A stretch of DNA of 5,037 nt from an uncultured Rhodospirillales bacterium (GTDB taxonomy: Bacteria; Pseudomonadota; Alphaproteobacteria; Rhodospirillales; Casp-alpha2): assembly GCA_938074585.1 (NCBI GenBank), contig CALJEW010000388.1:1-5037 (forward strand), written 5' to 3'. Position numbers and translations under genes: made by a program. The notes beneath the pieces were generated by a model that ran no database searches, had not been told where the DNA came from, and was given only the letters and a program-made list of their open reading frames with translations. This document shows, piece after piece, positions 1 through 5,037 of this stretch (position 1 is its first letter; each line of letters opens with the position of its first letter).

Positions 1-62
1 GTTGGGAAACATAGAGCCATAGCGGTCAAAAATAACCCACCTGCTGTTCTTCTGACAGTAGA
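1..62 (-). other. Left edge, possible start of a third purine-operon gene (unidentified)
   Basis: These bases lie just downstream of the adenosine deaminase stop on the minus strand. Two minus-strand frames stay open to the window edge. One could start with a GTG at 66-64 that overlaps the deaminase stop as GTGA and would read VIYCQKNSRWVIFDRYGSMF. The other could start with a TTG at 29-27, seven bases after an AGGTGG-like ribosome site at 42-37, or with the ATG at 20-18. The third frame is closed by a stop. A continuing operon is plausible, but I recognise neither peptide, and no terminator hairpin is visible here. Confidence 0.25.
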
Positions 63-1037
63 TCACAATTGAGCCCATAGCTTTGTTTTAGTCTCCACGT
101 CAACAAATGCTGCATCTATGGCATTGCGGGTGAGCTGTAAAAGTGCCGCATTATCTAAACCAAATTCAGCTTGAGCGCGGGCGTATTCCGCACCAATTGA
201 AGTGTGAAAAAAAGGCGGATCGTCTGAACTTAACGTCACTTTACACCCCGCTTCAATTAGAGCGCATAGCGGATGTTGCTCAGCATTCTTATAGAGACCC
301 AAGGCAAGGTTACTGGTTGGGCAGACTTCTAAAACAATTTTTTCCTGCTTTAGCCTTTTTAGAAATTCCAGGTTTTCGATTGATCTGACGCCATGACCAA
401 TGCGGGTAACAGGTAGTGCATCCAATGCATCTTCAACGCTTTGCCATCCGCCAACTTCACCAGCATGAACGGTGCACGGTAAACCTGTCGCAAAAACCAA
501 ATCAAAGGCGGGAGCAAAATCGTGCGGCTCATACTGCCCTTCATCTCCGCCCATACCAAAACCAACAACGTATTTGTGTGGATAATCGACAACCAATTGG
601 GCAACACGTAACGCCGCCTCTGGACCTAAATGTCGGATACACGTTGCGATCATCCGGCCAATAATGCCGCATTCTTTTTCAGCATCGTCGATCCCTTGGG
701 CTATGCCTTCATTCATTTCATCATACCCAATACCAACAAATGCGGAATGATCAGGGGATGTAAAAAGTTCTGAATAAATGCAGCCTTCCGATGCTGATTT
801 TATCAAATATTCATAAGCGATGTCGCGGTAATCTTGTTTCGTTTTAAGGACAGAACTCACCCTATCATAGGCGCCTAAAAACTCAATGAATGTGTTCCAA
901 TGATATGTGCCGTCCGATCCAATTAAGTTTTCAGGAACAGGCATTTTGTTGCGCGCCGCCAAGCGCTTCATTAAATCAGGTGAAATAGTTCCTTCAAAAT
1001 GGCAATGCAATTCAACTTTGGGGATGTGTGTGGTCAT
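63..1037 (-). CDS. add: Adenosine deaminase
   Basis: This cytosolic zinc enzyme of the amidohydrolase superfamily hydrolyses adenosine (and usually deoxyadenosine) to inosine plus ammonia in purine salvage. The 324-residue length fits the family. Seen in the translation: the N-terminal zinc motif ELHCHFEG with H11 and H13, the GGDE segment at 163-166, HAGE with zinc ligand H191 and proton-shuttling E194, IGHG with H215, and SSDDPP with zinc ligand D272 and D273. The GGDE and RIGHG forms favour adenosine deaminase over the related adenine deaminases, which as I recall them carry different residues at these places; this is family knowledge rather than a test. The ATG at 1037-1035 is preceded by TAGGT, which overlaps the stop of the purine nucleoside phosphorylase gene nine bases upstream, so the two genes are almost certainly co-transcribed. 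The product, inosine, is the substrate of that neighbour. No truncation or missing catalytic residue is seen. Confidence 0.93.
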   Translation of the reverse strand: MTTHIPKVELHCHFEGTISPDLMKRLAARNKMPVPENLIGSDGTYHWNTFIEFLGAYDRVSSVLKTKQDYRDIAYEYLIKSASEGCIYSELFTSPDHSAFVGIGYDEMNEGIAQGIDDAEKECGIIGRMIATCIRHLGPEAALRVAQLVVDYPHKYVVGFGMGGDEGQYEPHDFAPAFDLVFATGLPCTVHAGEVGGWQSVEDALDALPVTRIGHGVRSIENLEFLKRLKQEKIVLEVCPTSNLALGLYKNAEQHPLCALIEAGCKVTLSSDDPPFFHTSIGAEYARAQAEFGLDNAALLQLTRNAIDAAFVDVETKTKLWAQL

Positions 1038-1046
1038 AAAAAGGAC

Positions 1047-1868
1047 CTAGCTTTTATAAGACGATAAAAAGCTGACCAATAATTTATGCACGTCTGCAGT
1101 AGCAATTTTTGCATTCCGCAAAGTTTGTTCATGGCTGAGTTTCGTGTCGCCCATACCCGCAGCAAAATTGGTGATAATGGAAAGGGCTACAACCCGTAAA
1201 CCGGCATGGCAGGCCAAAATAACTTCGGGCACAGTCGACATGCCGACGCAGGTTGCACCCAAAATTTTTGCAGCTCGAATTTCGGCTGGTGTTTCAAACT
1301 GTGGACCACAGAACCACATATAAACCCCATTATGGAGTCTGATCCCCTGCCCGTCTGCTATCGACTTGAATTCATTTAGGAAGCCTTTGTCATAAGCGTT
1401 TGTCATATCGACGAACCGCCCGTTCCCCACCTCACCGAATAACGGCGATACCCCCATAAAGTTAATATGATCCGATATAAGCATAACACTGCCCGGCCCC
1501 GCATTGGGGTTCAGGCTTCCCGCAGCATTGGTGAGAACAACTGCTTCACAGCCTAGAATTTTAAGAGTTTGGATCGGAACTTTCATGACCTCCGCATCGG
1601 CTGCTTCATAATAATGGGTGCGGCCTTGCATTGTGGCGACAGATGTTCCGCCAACCGTACCCAAAACCAAACGCCCTTCATGGCCGCTGACAGCGGGTTT
1701 TGGGAATCCGGGCAAATCACCAAAGGGTATAATGATGGGATTGTCGATTCTGTCAGCAAAACTGCTTAAACCTGACCCTAAAACAAGGCCAATTTTTGGC
1801 ACAATAGCGTCACTTCGTGCAGTAATAATAGCTGTTGATTCTTCAATATGCCCGTCTGCAGCTGACAT
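1047..1868 (-). CDS. punA: Purine nucleoside phosphorylase (trimeric, 6-oxopurine type)
   Basis: This cytosolic enzyme cleaves inosine and guanosine (and deoxy forms) with phosphate to the free base plus (deoxy)ribose-1-phosphate. At 273 residues it matches the trimeric family-I phosphorylases rather than the shorter hexameric DeoD type. Motifs seen: GLVLGSGL at 27-34 with phosphate-binding S32, SGHEG with H63, MQGRTHYYE with R83, H85 and Y87, TNAAGSLNP at 113-121, GPQFETPAE at 188-196 with E192, GMSTVPEV at 209-216 with M210 and S211, ITN with N234, and H246. E192 and N234 align with human E201 and N243, which in that enzyme recognise 6-oxopurines, so adenosine should be a poor substrate. 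This explains the need for the co-transcribed deaminase that follows. The start is the ATG at 1868-1866, with TTTAGG and AAAGA upstream. XapA is a close relative and cannot be excluded by eye. Confidence 0.93.
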   Translation of the reverse strand: MSAADGHIEESTAIITARSDAIVPKIGLVLGSGLSSFADRIDNPIIIPFGDLPGFPKPAVSGHEGRLVLGTVGGTSVATMQGRTHYYEAADAEVMKVPIQTLKILGCEAVVLTNAAGSLNPNAGPGSVMLISDHINFMGVSPLFGEVGNGRFVDMTNAYDKGFLNEFKSIADGQGIRLHNGVYMWFCGPQFETPAEIRAAKILGATCVGMSTVPEVILACHAGLRVVALSIITNFAAGMGDTKLSHEQTLRNAKIATADVHKLLVSFLSSYKS

Positions 1869-1937
1869 TCTTTATACCTAAATTCGTAAAACCCGATGAT
1901 TAGAAATAATACTCTTTCCCCCTTGCGTTTACCACCC

Positions 1938-1967
1938 TTGGCAGGCAGGTTTAAATTCCAATTTAAA
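1938..1967 (+). promoter_or_regulatory. Candidate sigma-70 promoter for tcuAB
   Basis: TTGGCA at 1938-1943 matches the -35 consensus at five of six bases. TTTAAA at 1962-1967 matches the -10 consensus at four of six, with an 18-base spacer. Transcription would begin near 1974, leaving a leader of roughly 25 bases before the TTG start of tcuA. The -10 box lies inside the right arm of the inverted repeat, so a protein bound there would block this promoter. This is pattern matching only. Confidence 0.35.
1950..1967. repeat. Perfect 8-bp inverted repeat, candidate operator
   Basis: TTTAAATT (1950-1957) and AATTTAAA (1960-1967) are exact reverse complements separated by CC. The 18-base dyad has the size of a dimeric regulator site and overlaps the proposed tcuA -10 box. 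The arms are made only of A and T, so some chance matching is expected in this AT-rich spacer. No regulator gene is in the window to pair with it. Confidence 0.45.
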
Positions 1968-1998
1968 ATCACAACCTACAAACGTTGGTCCGATTATT

Positions 1999-3396
1999 TT
2001 GAATTTTAAAAAGACATGCTACGACGTTTTGGTGGTTGGCGGAGGTCATGCTGGCTTGACAGCGGCCATATGCGCGGCTGAGTTGGGTGCATCTGTGTGT
2101 ATTCTTGAAGGTTCGCCGCGCACCCACCGGGCTGGAAATTCACGACACACGCGCAATTTACGGCCAATGCACGAAGGCCCAACTTTCGTATTGCAGGACA
2201 CCTACACCGAAGATGAATATTTTGACGATTTAATGCGGGTAACTGACGGCATTACGAACGAGCATTTGGCCCGTATGACAATTCGCGAATCAGCTGACAG
2301 CGTGCAATGGTTATATGACCATGGCGTGCGCTTTCAACCACCCTTGGGGGGAACACTCCATTTGGGCAGAACCAATGCGTTTTTTCTGGGTGGCGGCAAA
2401 GCGGTGATGAACGCGTTGTACCGCGAAGCTGAACGATTGGGCATTGAAATTCATTATGATGCAGAAGTTATTGATTTAGAGTTTGAGGTCGACACTTTTA
2501 AAAATGCGACAGTCAAATATGAGCCTGAAAACAAAGTAATTTCTGCGGCAACTTTGGTTGCAGCTTCTGGTGGGTTCGAAAGTAATACCGATTGGTTAAA
2601 AGAGGCTTGGGGTGCCGTTGCTGAAAACTTTTTAATCCGTGGAACGCCCTATAATATGGGTGGTATGATCAAATTGCTGCACAAAAATGCTGCGCAGCAG
2701 ATTGGCGACCCAAAACAATGTCATGCGGTGGCTATTGACGGCCGCGCGCCAAAATTTGATGGCGGTATCGTAACTCGGGTTGATTGCGTTTCTTTAGGAA
2801 TTGTTGTTAACGATCAAGCGCACCGATTTTATGATGAAGGTGAAGATTTTTGGCCGAAACGATACGCTATTTGGGGACGTTTGGTTGCGGCTCAAAACAA
2901 TCAGGTAGGCCATGTGATTATTGATCAAAAATCAAAGGGGGCGTTTATGCCTCCGGTCTTCCCTCCGATTGTTGCAGATACCATTGGCGAATTGGCACAA
3001 AAAATTGGCATTGATGAAGAGCAATTGATTGAAACTATAGAAGACTTCAACCAATCTGTTGTTCCCGGTAATTTCGATCATACGGAATTAGATGGATGCC
3101 ACACGGACGGGTTGAAAATTGCCAAAACCAACTGGGCCAGAACCATAGATCAACCCCCCTACAGCGCTTACAGTCTAAAGCCTGGTATAACCTTCACGTA
3201 TTTGGGTGTTGGGGTGACGGATAAGGCTCAAGTGCTAATGGAGGATGGGGCGAAGTATAAAAACGTCTTTGCTGCGGGTGAAATTATGGCGGGAAATGTT
3301 TTGGGTAAAGGGTATTTAGCAGGAATTGGTATGACTATTGGAGGCGTGTTCGGGCGGAAAGCTGGTAAAGAGGCGGCAAAAAATGCGCTTAACTGA
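1999..3396 (+). CDS. tcuA: FAD-dependent dehydrogenase, TcuA / CobZ N-half family (tricarballylate dehydrogenase-like)
   Basis: This flavoprotein belongs to the fumarate reductase/succinate dehydrogenase FAD-binding superfamily. Characterised TcuA oxidises tricarballylate to cis-aconitate and hands electrons to TcuB. Seen: an N-terminal Rossmann motif VVGGGHAGL at 12-20 with the acidic strand-end residue E37, the segment GRTNAFFLGGGKAVMNAL at 123-140, a substrate-domain region around GTPYNMGG at 215-222, the family-typical PGITFTYLG at 395-403, and the C-terminal FAD closure AAGEIMAGNVLGKGYLAG at 425-442 followed by GMTIGGVFGRKAG. The 465-residue length fits. No signal peptide is seen, so the protein is cytosolic. 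The start is TTG at 1999, chosen because it places the Rossmann strand close to the N-terminus. The ribosome site in front is poor, and no ATG or GTG is available nearby in frame; ATT codons at 1993 and 1996 are possible but unlikely. Its last 14 bases overlap tcuB. The substrate is uncertain because tcuC and tcuR are absent from the window. Confidence 0.85.
   Translation: MNFKKTCYDVLVVGGGHAGLTAAICAAELGASVCILEGSPRTHRAGNSRHTRNLRPMHEGPTFVLQDTYTEDEYFDDLMRVTDGITNEHLARMTIRESADSVQWLYDHGVRFQPPLGGTLHLGRTNAFFLGGGKAVMNALYREAERLGIEIHYDAEVIDLEFEVDTFKNATVKYEPENKVISAATLVAASGGFESNTDWLKEAWGAVAENFLIRGTPYNMGGMIKLLHKNAAQQIGDPKQCHAVAIDGRAPKFDGGIVTRVDCVSLGIVVNDQAHRFYDEGEDFWPKRYAIWGRLVAAQNNQVGHVIIDQKSKGAFMPPVFPPIVADTIGELAQKIGIDEEQLIETIEDFNQSVVPGNFDHTELDGCHTDGLKIAKTNWARTIDQPPYSAYSLKPGITFTYLGVGVTDKAQVLMEDGAKYKNVFAAGEIMAGNVLGKGYLAGIGMTIGGVFGRKAGKEAAKNALN
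3367..3373 (+). promoter_or_regulatory. Ribosome binding site that decides the tcuB start
   Basis: AAAGAGG lies nine bases before the ATG at 3383 and inside the tcuA coding sequence. It favours that ATG over the longer in-frame TTG at 3338, which would add a 15-residue Lys/Arg-rich extension (MEACSGGKLVKRRQK). That extension reads like tcuA sequence in a shifted frame. Confidence 0.65.
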
Positions 3397-4477
3397 TTTA
3401 CAATCTGCCACCCAAGTTGAAGCTGAACGGATCATGACGATTTGTAACGCGTGTCGGTATTGCGAAGGCCATTGCGCAGTATTTCCAGCCATGGAAAAGC
3501 GCTTAGCATTCGGACAAGCGGATGTCGAATATTTAGCTAATTTGTGCCACAATTGCGGCAGTTGTTATCACCATTGTCAATATGCTGATCCCCACGAATT
3601 TCAAGTTAATGTGCCGCAAACATTTTCTGATTTGCGTCAACAAACTTATGCCACGTACGCCTTCCCCCGCTTTATGGGAAAAGCGTTCGAGAATAATGGC
3701 ATGTGGGCGACCATTATAACGGTTTTAAGCTTTTTCAGCTTATTTTGGTTTTTTGGTGGGTCATCATTCGCAGGAGCAGCATTTTACGACATCATCCCCC
3801 ATTCTCTAATGGCAAATACATTTGGTGCAGTTGGCGCGGTTGCCTTGCTGGCATTAGTGGCGGGTATTGTGCGCTATTGGCGGGCCCTTTGTTTGCCGTC
3901 GCCATTAAAGCTCCATTGGGGGCATATAATTACTGGCATCAAACAAGGGGTTACCCTTAAATATTTAGATGGCGGTAGTGGCGATGGGTGCACATATCCG
4001 AACGAAGCCCCATCCCATGCACGTCGAATTTTTCATCAATTAACATTTTTTGGGTTTATGTTATGTTTTGGTGCTACCTCGGTCGGGACTGTGTATCATT
4101 ACGGCTTTGATTGGATTGCGCCCTATGCATTCTTAACCGTACCAAAAATACTGGGGATTAGCGGTGGAATTGGTCTCATTATTGGACCTATAGGGCTTTT
4201 ATGGCTTAAGTATACTGCCGATGATGGACCTAAAGCGACTGCAAATAAGGGAATGGATGCAGCATTTTTAATTCTGTTACTGATGACCAGCATCACGGGG
4301 TTGGTTTTGATGTTGGCGAAAGGATCGATCCTCTTGGGTCCGATCTTGATCATTCACCTAAGCTTTGTTCTCGCCCTATTTATAACACTGCCTTACGGAA
4401 AATTTGTTCACGGTTTTTATCGCTTAGTTGCTTTGATTAAATACGCGTTTGAAAACGAAGAGAGTTCAAATAATTAG
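3383..4477 (+). CDS. tcuB: TcuB-type membrane Fe-S electron-transfer protein (CobZ C-half family)
   Basis: In the characterised system TcuB reoxidises the reduced FAD of TcuA and passes the electrons to the membrane quinone pool; the homologous C-terminal half of CobZ carries Fe-S centres and a b-type haem. Seen in the 364-residue product: two cysteine motifs near the N-terminus, CNACRYCEGHC (C21, C24, C27, C31) and CHNCGSCYHHC (C55, C58, C61, C65), each with the spacing of a 4Fe-4S site. Hydrophobic stretches follow at about 107-125, 145-163, 216-236, 251-275, 292-312 and 317-336, consistent with about six membrane helices. H218, H238, H325 and H343 in or beside the helices are possible haem ligands (inferred). 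The ATG at 3383 overlaps the end of tcuA by 14 bases, which implies coupled translation and roughly matched amounts of the two partners. No frameshift or lost cysteine is seen. No clear terminator follows; an AT-only inverted repeat at 4480-4509 is too weak to be one. Confidence 0.87.
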   Translation: MRLTDLQSATQVEAERIMTICNACRYCEGHCAVFPAMEKRLAFGQADVEYLANLCHNCGSCYHHCQYADPHEFQVNVPQTFSDLRQQTYATYAFPRFMGKAFENNGMWATIITVLSFFSLFWFFGGSSFAGAAFYDIIPHSLMANTFGAVGAVALLALVAGIVRYWRALCLPSPLKLHWGHIITGIKQGVTLKYLDGGSGDGCTYPNEAPSHARRIFHQLTFFGFMLCFGATSVGTVYHYGFDWIAPYAFLTVPKILGISGGIGLIIGPIGLLWLKYTADDGPKATANKGMDAAFLILLLMTSITGLVLMLAKGSILLGPILIIHLSFVLALFITLPYGKFVHGFYRLVALIKYAFENEESSNN

Positions 4478-4498
4478 GAAATTAATCCATTAACGGGG

Positions 4499-4504
4499 TA
4501 TAAT
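4499..4504 (+). promoter_or_regulatory. Consensus -10 box upstream of the small ORF
   Basis: TATAAT matches the sigma-70 -10 consensus exactly, 21 bases after the tcuB stop. The -35 region is poor; the best candidate is TTAGGA at 4474-4479 with a 19-base spacer. A start near 4511 would give the small ORF its own transcript with a short leader. The spacer is AT-rich, so chance occurrence is possible. Confidence 0.35.
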
Positions 4505-4525
4505 TAATTAAGTTTCAAATTATTT

Positions 4526-4533
4526 AAGCGAGG
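4526..4533 (+). promoter_or_regulatory. Ribosome binding site pointing to a non-AUG start of the small ORF
   Basis: AAGCGAGG contains GAGG at 4530-4533 and is the only good Shine-Dalgarno match ahead of the small ORF. It lies seven bases before an in-frame ATT at 4541 but 28 bases before the first in-frame ATG at 4562. That ATG has no purine-rich site of its own. Confidence 0.4.
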
Positions 4534-4561
4534 CATTTTTATTACTGAATTAGACCGATTT

Positions 4562-4726
4562 ATGACTGAATCTCAAGATTATTTGGATAATGCTTATGAG
4601 ATTCATATGCGCTTAAAGCAAACCATACAAACTATGGGTGCCGAAAATTTACCCGTGCTCCAAGATTTCAAAGACATGGAAACTGAATTTGATCGAGAAG
4701 TTGATATTAAAGAACAACTTTTCTAA
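4562..4726 (+). CDS. Small acidic hypothetical protein (54 residues, or 61 from ATT at 4541)
   Basis: I do not recognise this product. From the ATG it begins MTESQDYLDNAYEIHMRLKQ and ends DREVDIKEQLF. It has 13 acidic against 5 basic residues, no cysteine, no hydrophobic segment and no signal peptide, and its amino-acid mix suggests a soluble, mostly helical protein. The frame is open upstream to a stop at 4505-4507, and the only good ribosome site suits an ATT at 4541, which would add ITELDRF. Codon use matches the neighbouring genes, which supports real coding. It lies 84 bases after tcuB on the same strand with its own -10-like box, so it may be transcribed separately. A functional link to TcuAB is not shown. 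A chance ORF is possible, though the coding-like composition argues against it. Confidence 0.6.
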   Translation: MTESQDYLDNAYEIHMRLKQTIQTMGAENLPVLQDFKDMETEFDREVDIKEQLF

Positions 4727-4876
4727 CATTAAAATCTTCACACTGTTGCACCATAATCAGTAAAGACGTAATTTTGATCTTATTAGGAATTCGTTGAATA
4801 GCGCTCCAAAATACAAAAAATAAGTCATAACTCTCTGAATTTAAAAATATAGAATCTAATCAGGATGAGATCACCC

Positions 4877-5037
4877 ATGACGAGTTCCAAACGCTATACG
4901 CTGTATCGACCACAACGCTACTCTTTGGATCACTCAAGTTTAGGGACTGCTACCCAGCATTCTGACCGACGCACCGATGAGGACAACGCTGCGGTAATGA
5001 CCCAGTGTAAGGGTGGCGTGTACTTTTTCCTTTTATG
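4877..5037 (+). CDS. Unrecognised partial reading frame at the right edge
   Basis: An open frame runs from ATG 4877 (or in-frame ATG 4865) to the end of the window, 53 complete codons, and is cut off there. It begins MTSSKRYTLYRPQRYSLDHS and later reads MTQCKGGVYFFLL. GATGAGA at 4864-4870 could serve as ribosome site for the 4877 ATG. The visible part is rich in Arg, Ser, Thr and Asp and shows no motif I can name. Its base composition is visibly richer in G and C than the AT-rich spacer before it, which fits a switch from non-coding to coding or the edge of acquired DNA. The reverse strand has no better frame: all three minus frames contain stops. The gene may be real, but neither identity nor function can be given. 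Confidence 0.4.
   Translation, partial: MTSSKRYTLYRPQRYSLDHSSLGTATQHSDRRTDEDNAAVMTQCKGGVYFFLL

Larger units (their letters stand above)
1869..1998. promoter_or_regulatory. Divergent intergenic region between punA-add and tcuAB
   Basis: This 130-base non-coding stretch must carry the promoters of both the leftward purine unit and the rightward tcuAB unit. It contains a perfect inverted repeat (listed separately), a short GGCA tandem repeat at 1940-1949, and a near-palindrome ACAAACGTTGGT at 1978-1989 just before the tcuA start. For the leftward unit, a TATTAT -10-like box sits at 1901-1896 on the minus strand, but no good -35 box lies 16-18 bases upstream of it. I see no riboswitch-like or strong hairpin structure. 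Confidence 0.6.

Noticed and set aside
143..664. Open frames on the plus strand and in another minus frame across the adenosine deaminase gene
   Set aside because: They are antisense or shifted shadows of a gene with intact catalytic motifs; their translations show no recognisable domain and a composition unlike real proteins.
63..1037. Adenine deaminase (Aah1-like) instead of adenosine deaminase
   Set aside because: The HFEGT motif near the N-terminus is shared by both groups, but the GGDE and RIGHG segments and the PNP partner fit adenosine deaminase better.
1940..1949. GGCAGGCAGG short tandem repeat
   Set aside because: Only two and a half copies of a four-base unit; too short to separate from chance.
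1569..1972. Open frames overlapping the 5' part of the PNP gene and the divergent spacer
   Set aside because: They overlap the well-supported PNP frame, have no good ribosome site and no recognisable motif.
3338..3382. Longer tcuB start at TTG 3338
   Set aside because: The extra 15 residues come from tcuA DNA in a shifted frame, while the ATG at 3383 has a well-spaced AAAGAGG in front.
4480..4509. Inverted repeat AATTAAT / ATTAATT after tcuB as a terminator
   Set aside because: The arms are seven A/T pairs around a 16-base loop with no following T-run; such a stem would be too weak, and it overlaps the consensus -10 box.
4727..4876. Promoter, hairpin or small RNA in the spacer before the right-edge ORF
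   Set aside because: TATAGA at 4848-4853 resembles a -10 box but has no matching -35, and no stable stem could be found by eye in this AT-rich stretch.

Overview
The window looks like a stretch of an AT-leaning alphaproteobacterial chromosome. This is an inference from protein style (a short adenosine deaminase beginning IPKVELHCHFEG, a trimeric-type PNP, split CobZ/TcuAB-type proteins) and from codon use that favours A/T at third positions. No rRNA, tRNA, CRISPR or insertion sequence is visible, so the taxon cannot be fixed more closely.

Left half, minus strand: a tight two-gene purine salvage unit, purine nucleoside phosphorylase (1047-1868) followed 9 bases later by adenosine deaminase (63-1037). 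Together they would turn adenosine into inosine and then into hypoxanthine plus ribose-1-phosphate. The last 62 bases at the left edge may hold the start of a third gene of the same operon, but too little is present to identify it.

Centre: a 130-base divergent intergenic region (1869-1998). It holds a perfect 18-base inverted repeat, TTTAAATT-CC-AATTTAAA, that overlaps a plausible promoter for the rightward genes. It is the best operator candidate in the window.

Right half, plus strand: a translationally coupled pair. The first gene is an FAD-dependent dehydrogenase of the TcuA / CobZ N-terminal family (1999-3396, TTG start). The second is a membrane protein with two Cys-rich Fe-S motifs, of the TcuB / CobZ C-terminal family (3383-4477). 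The two reading frames overlap by 14 bases. In known systems this pair oxidises tricarballylate to cis-aconitate and passes the electrons into the membrane; the fused homologue CobZ works in cobalamin synthesis. Neither the transporter TcuC nor the regulator TcuR is in the window, so the substrate is unproven.

Right end: a small acidic ORF (54 codons from ATG, possibly 61 from an upstream ATT) with its own consensus -10 box. After it come about 150 AT-rich non-coding bases (4727-4876) with no convincing hairpin. Last is an unrecognised reading frame of visibly higher GC that runs off the window. I see ordinary metabolic genes with a few regulatory and start-codon oddities, and no evidence for a new defence or mobile system.
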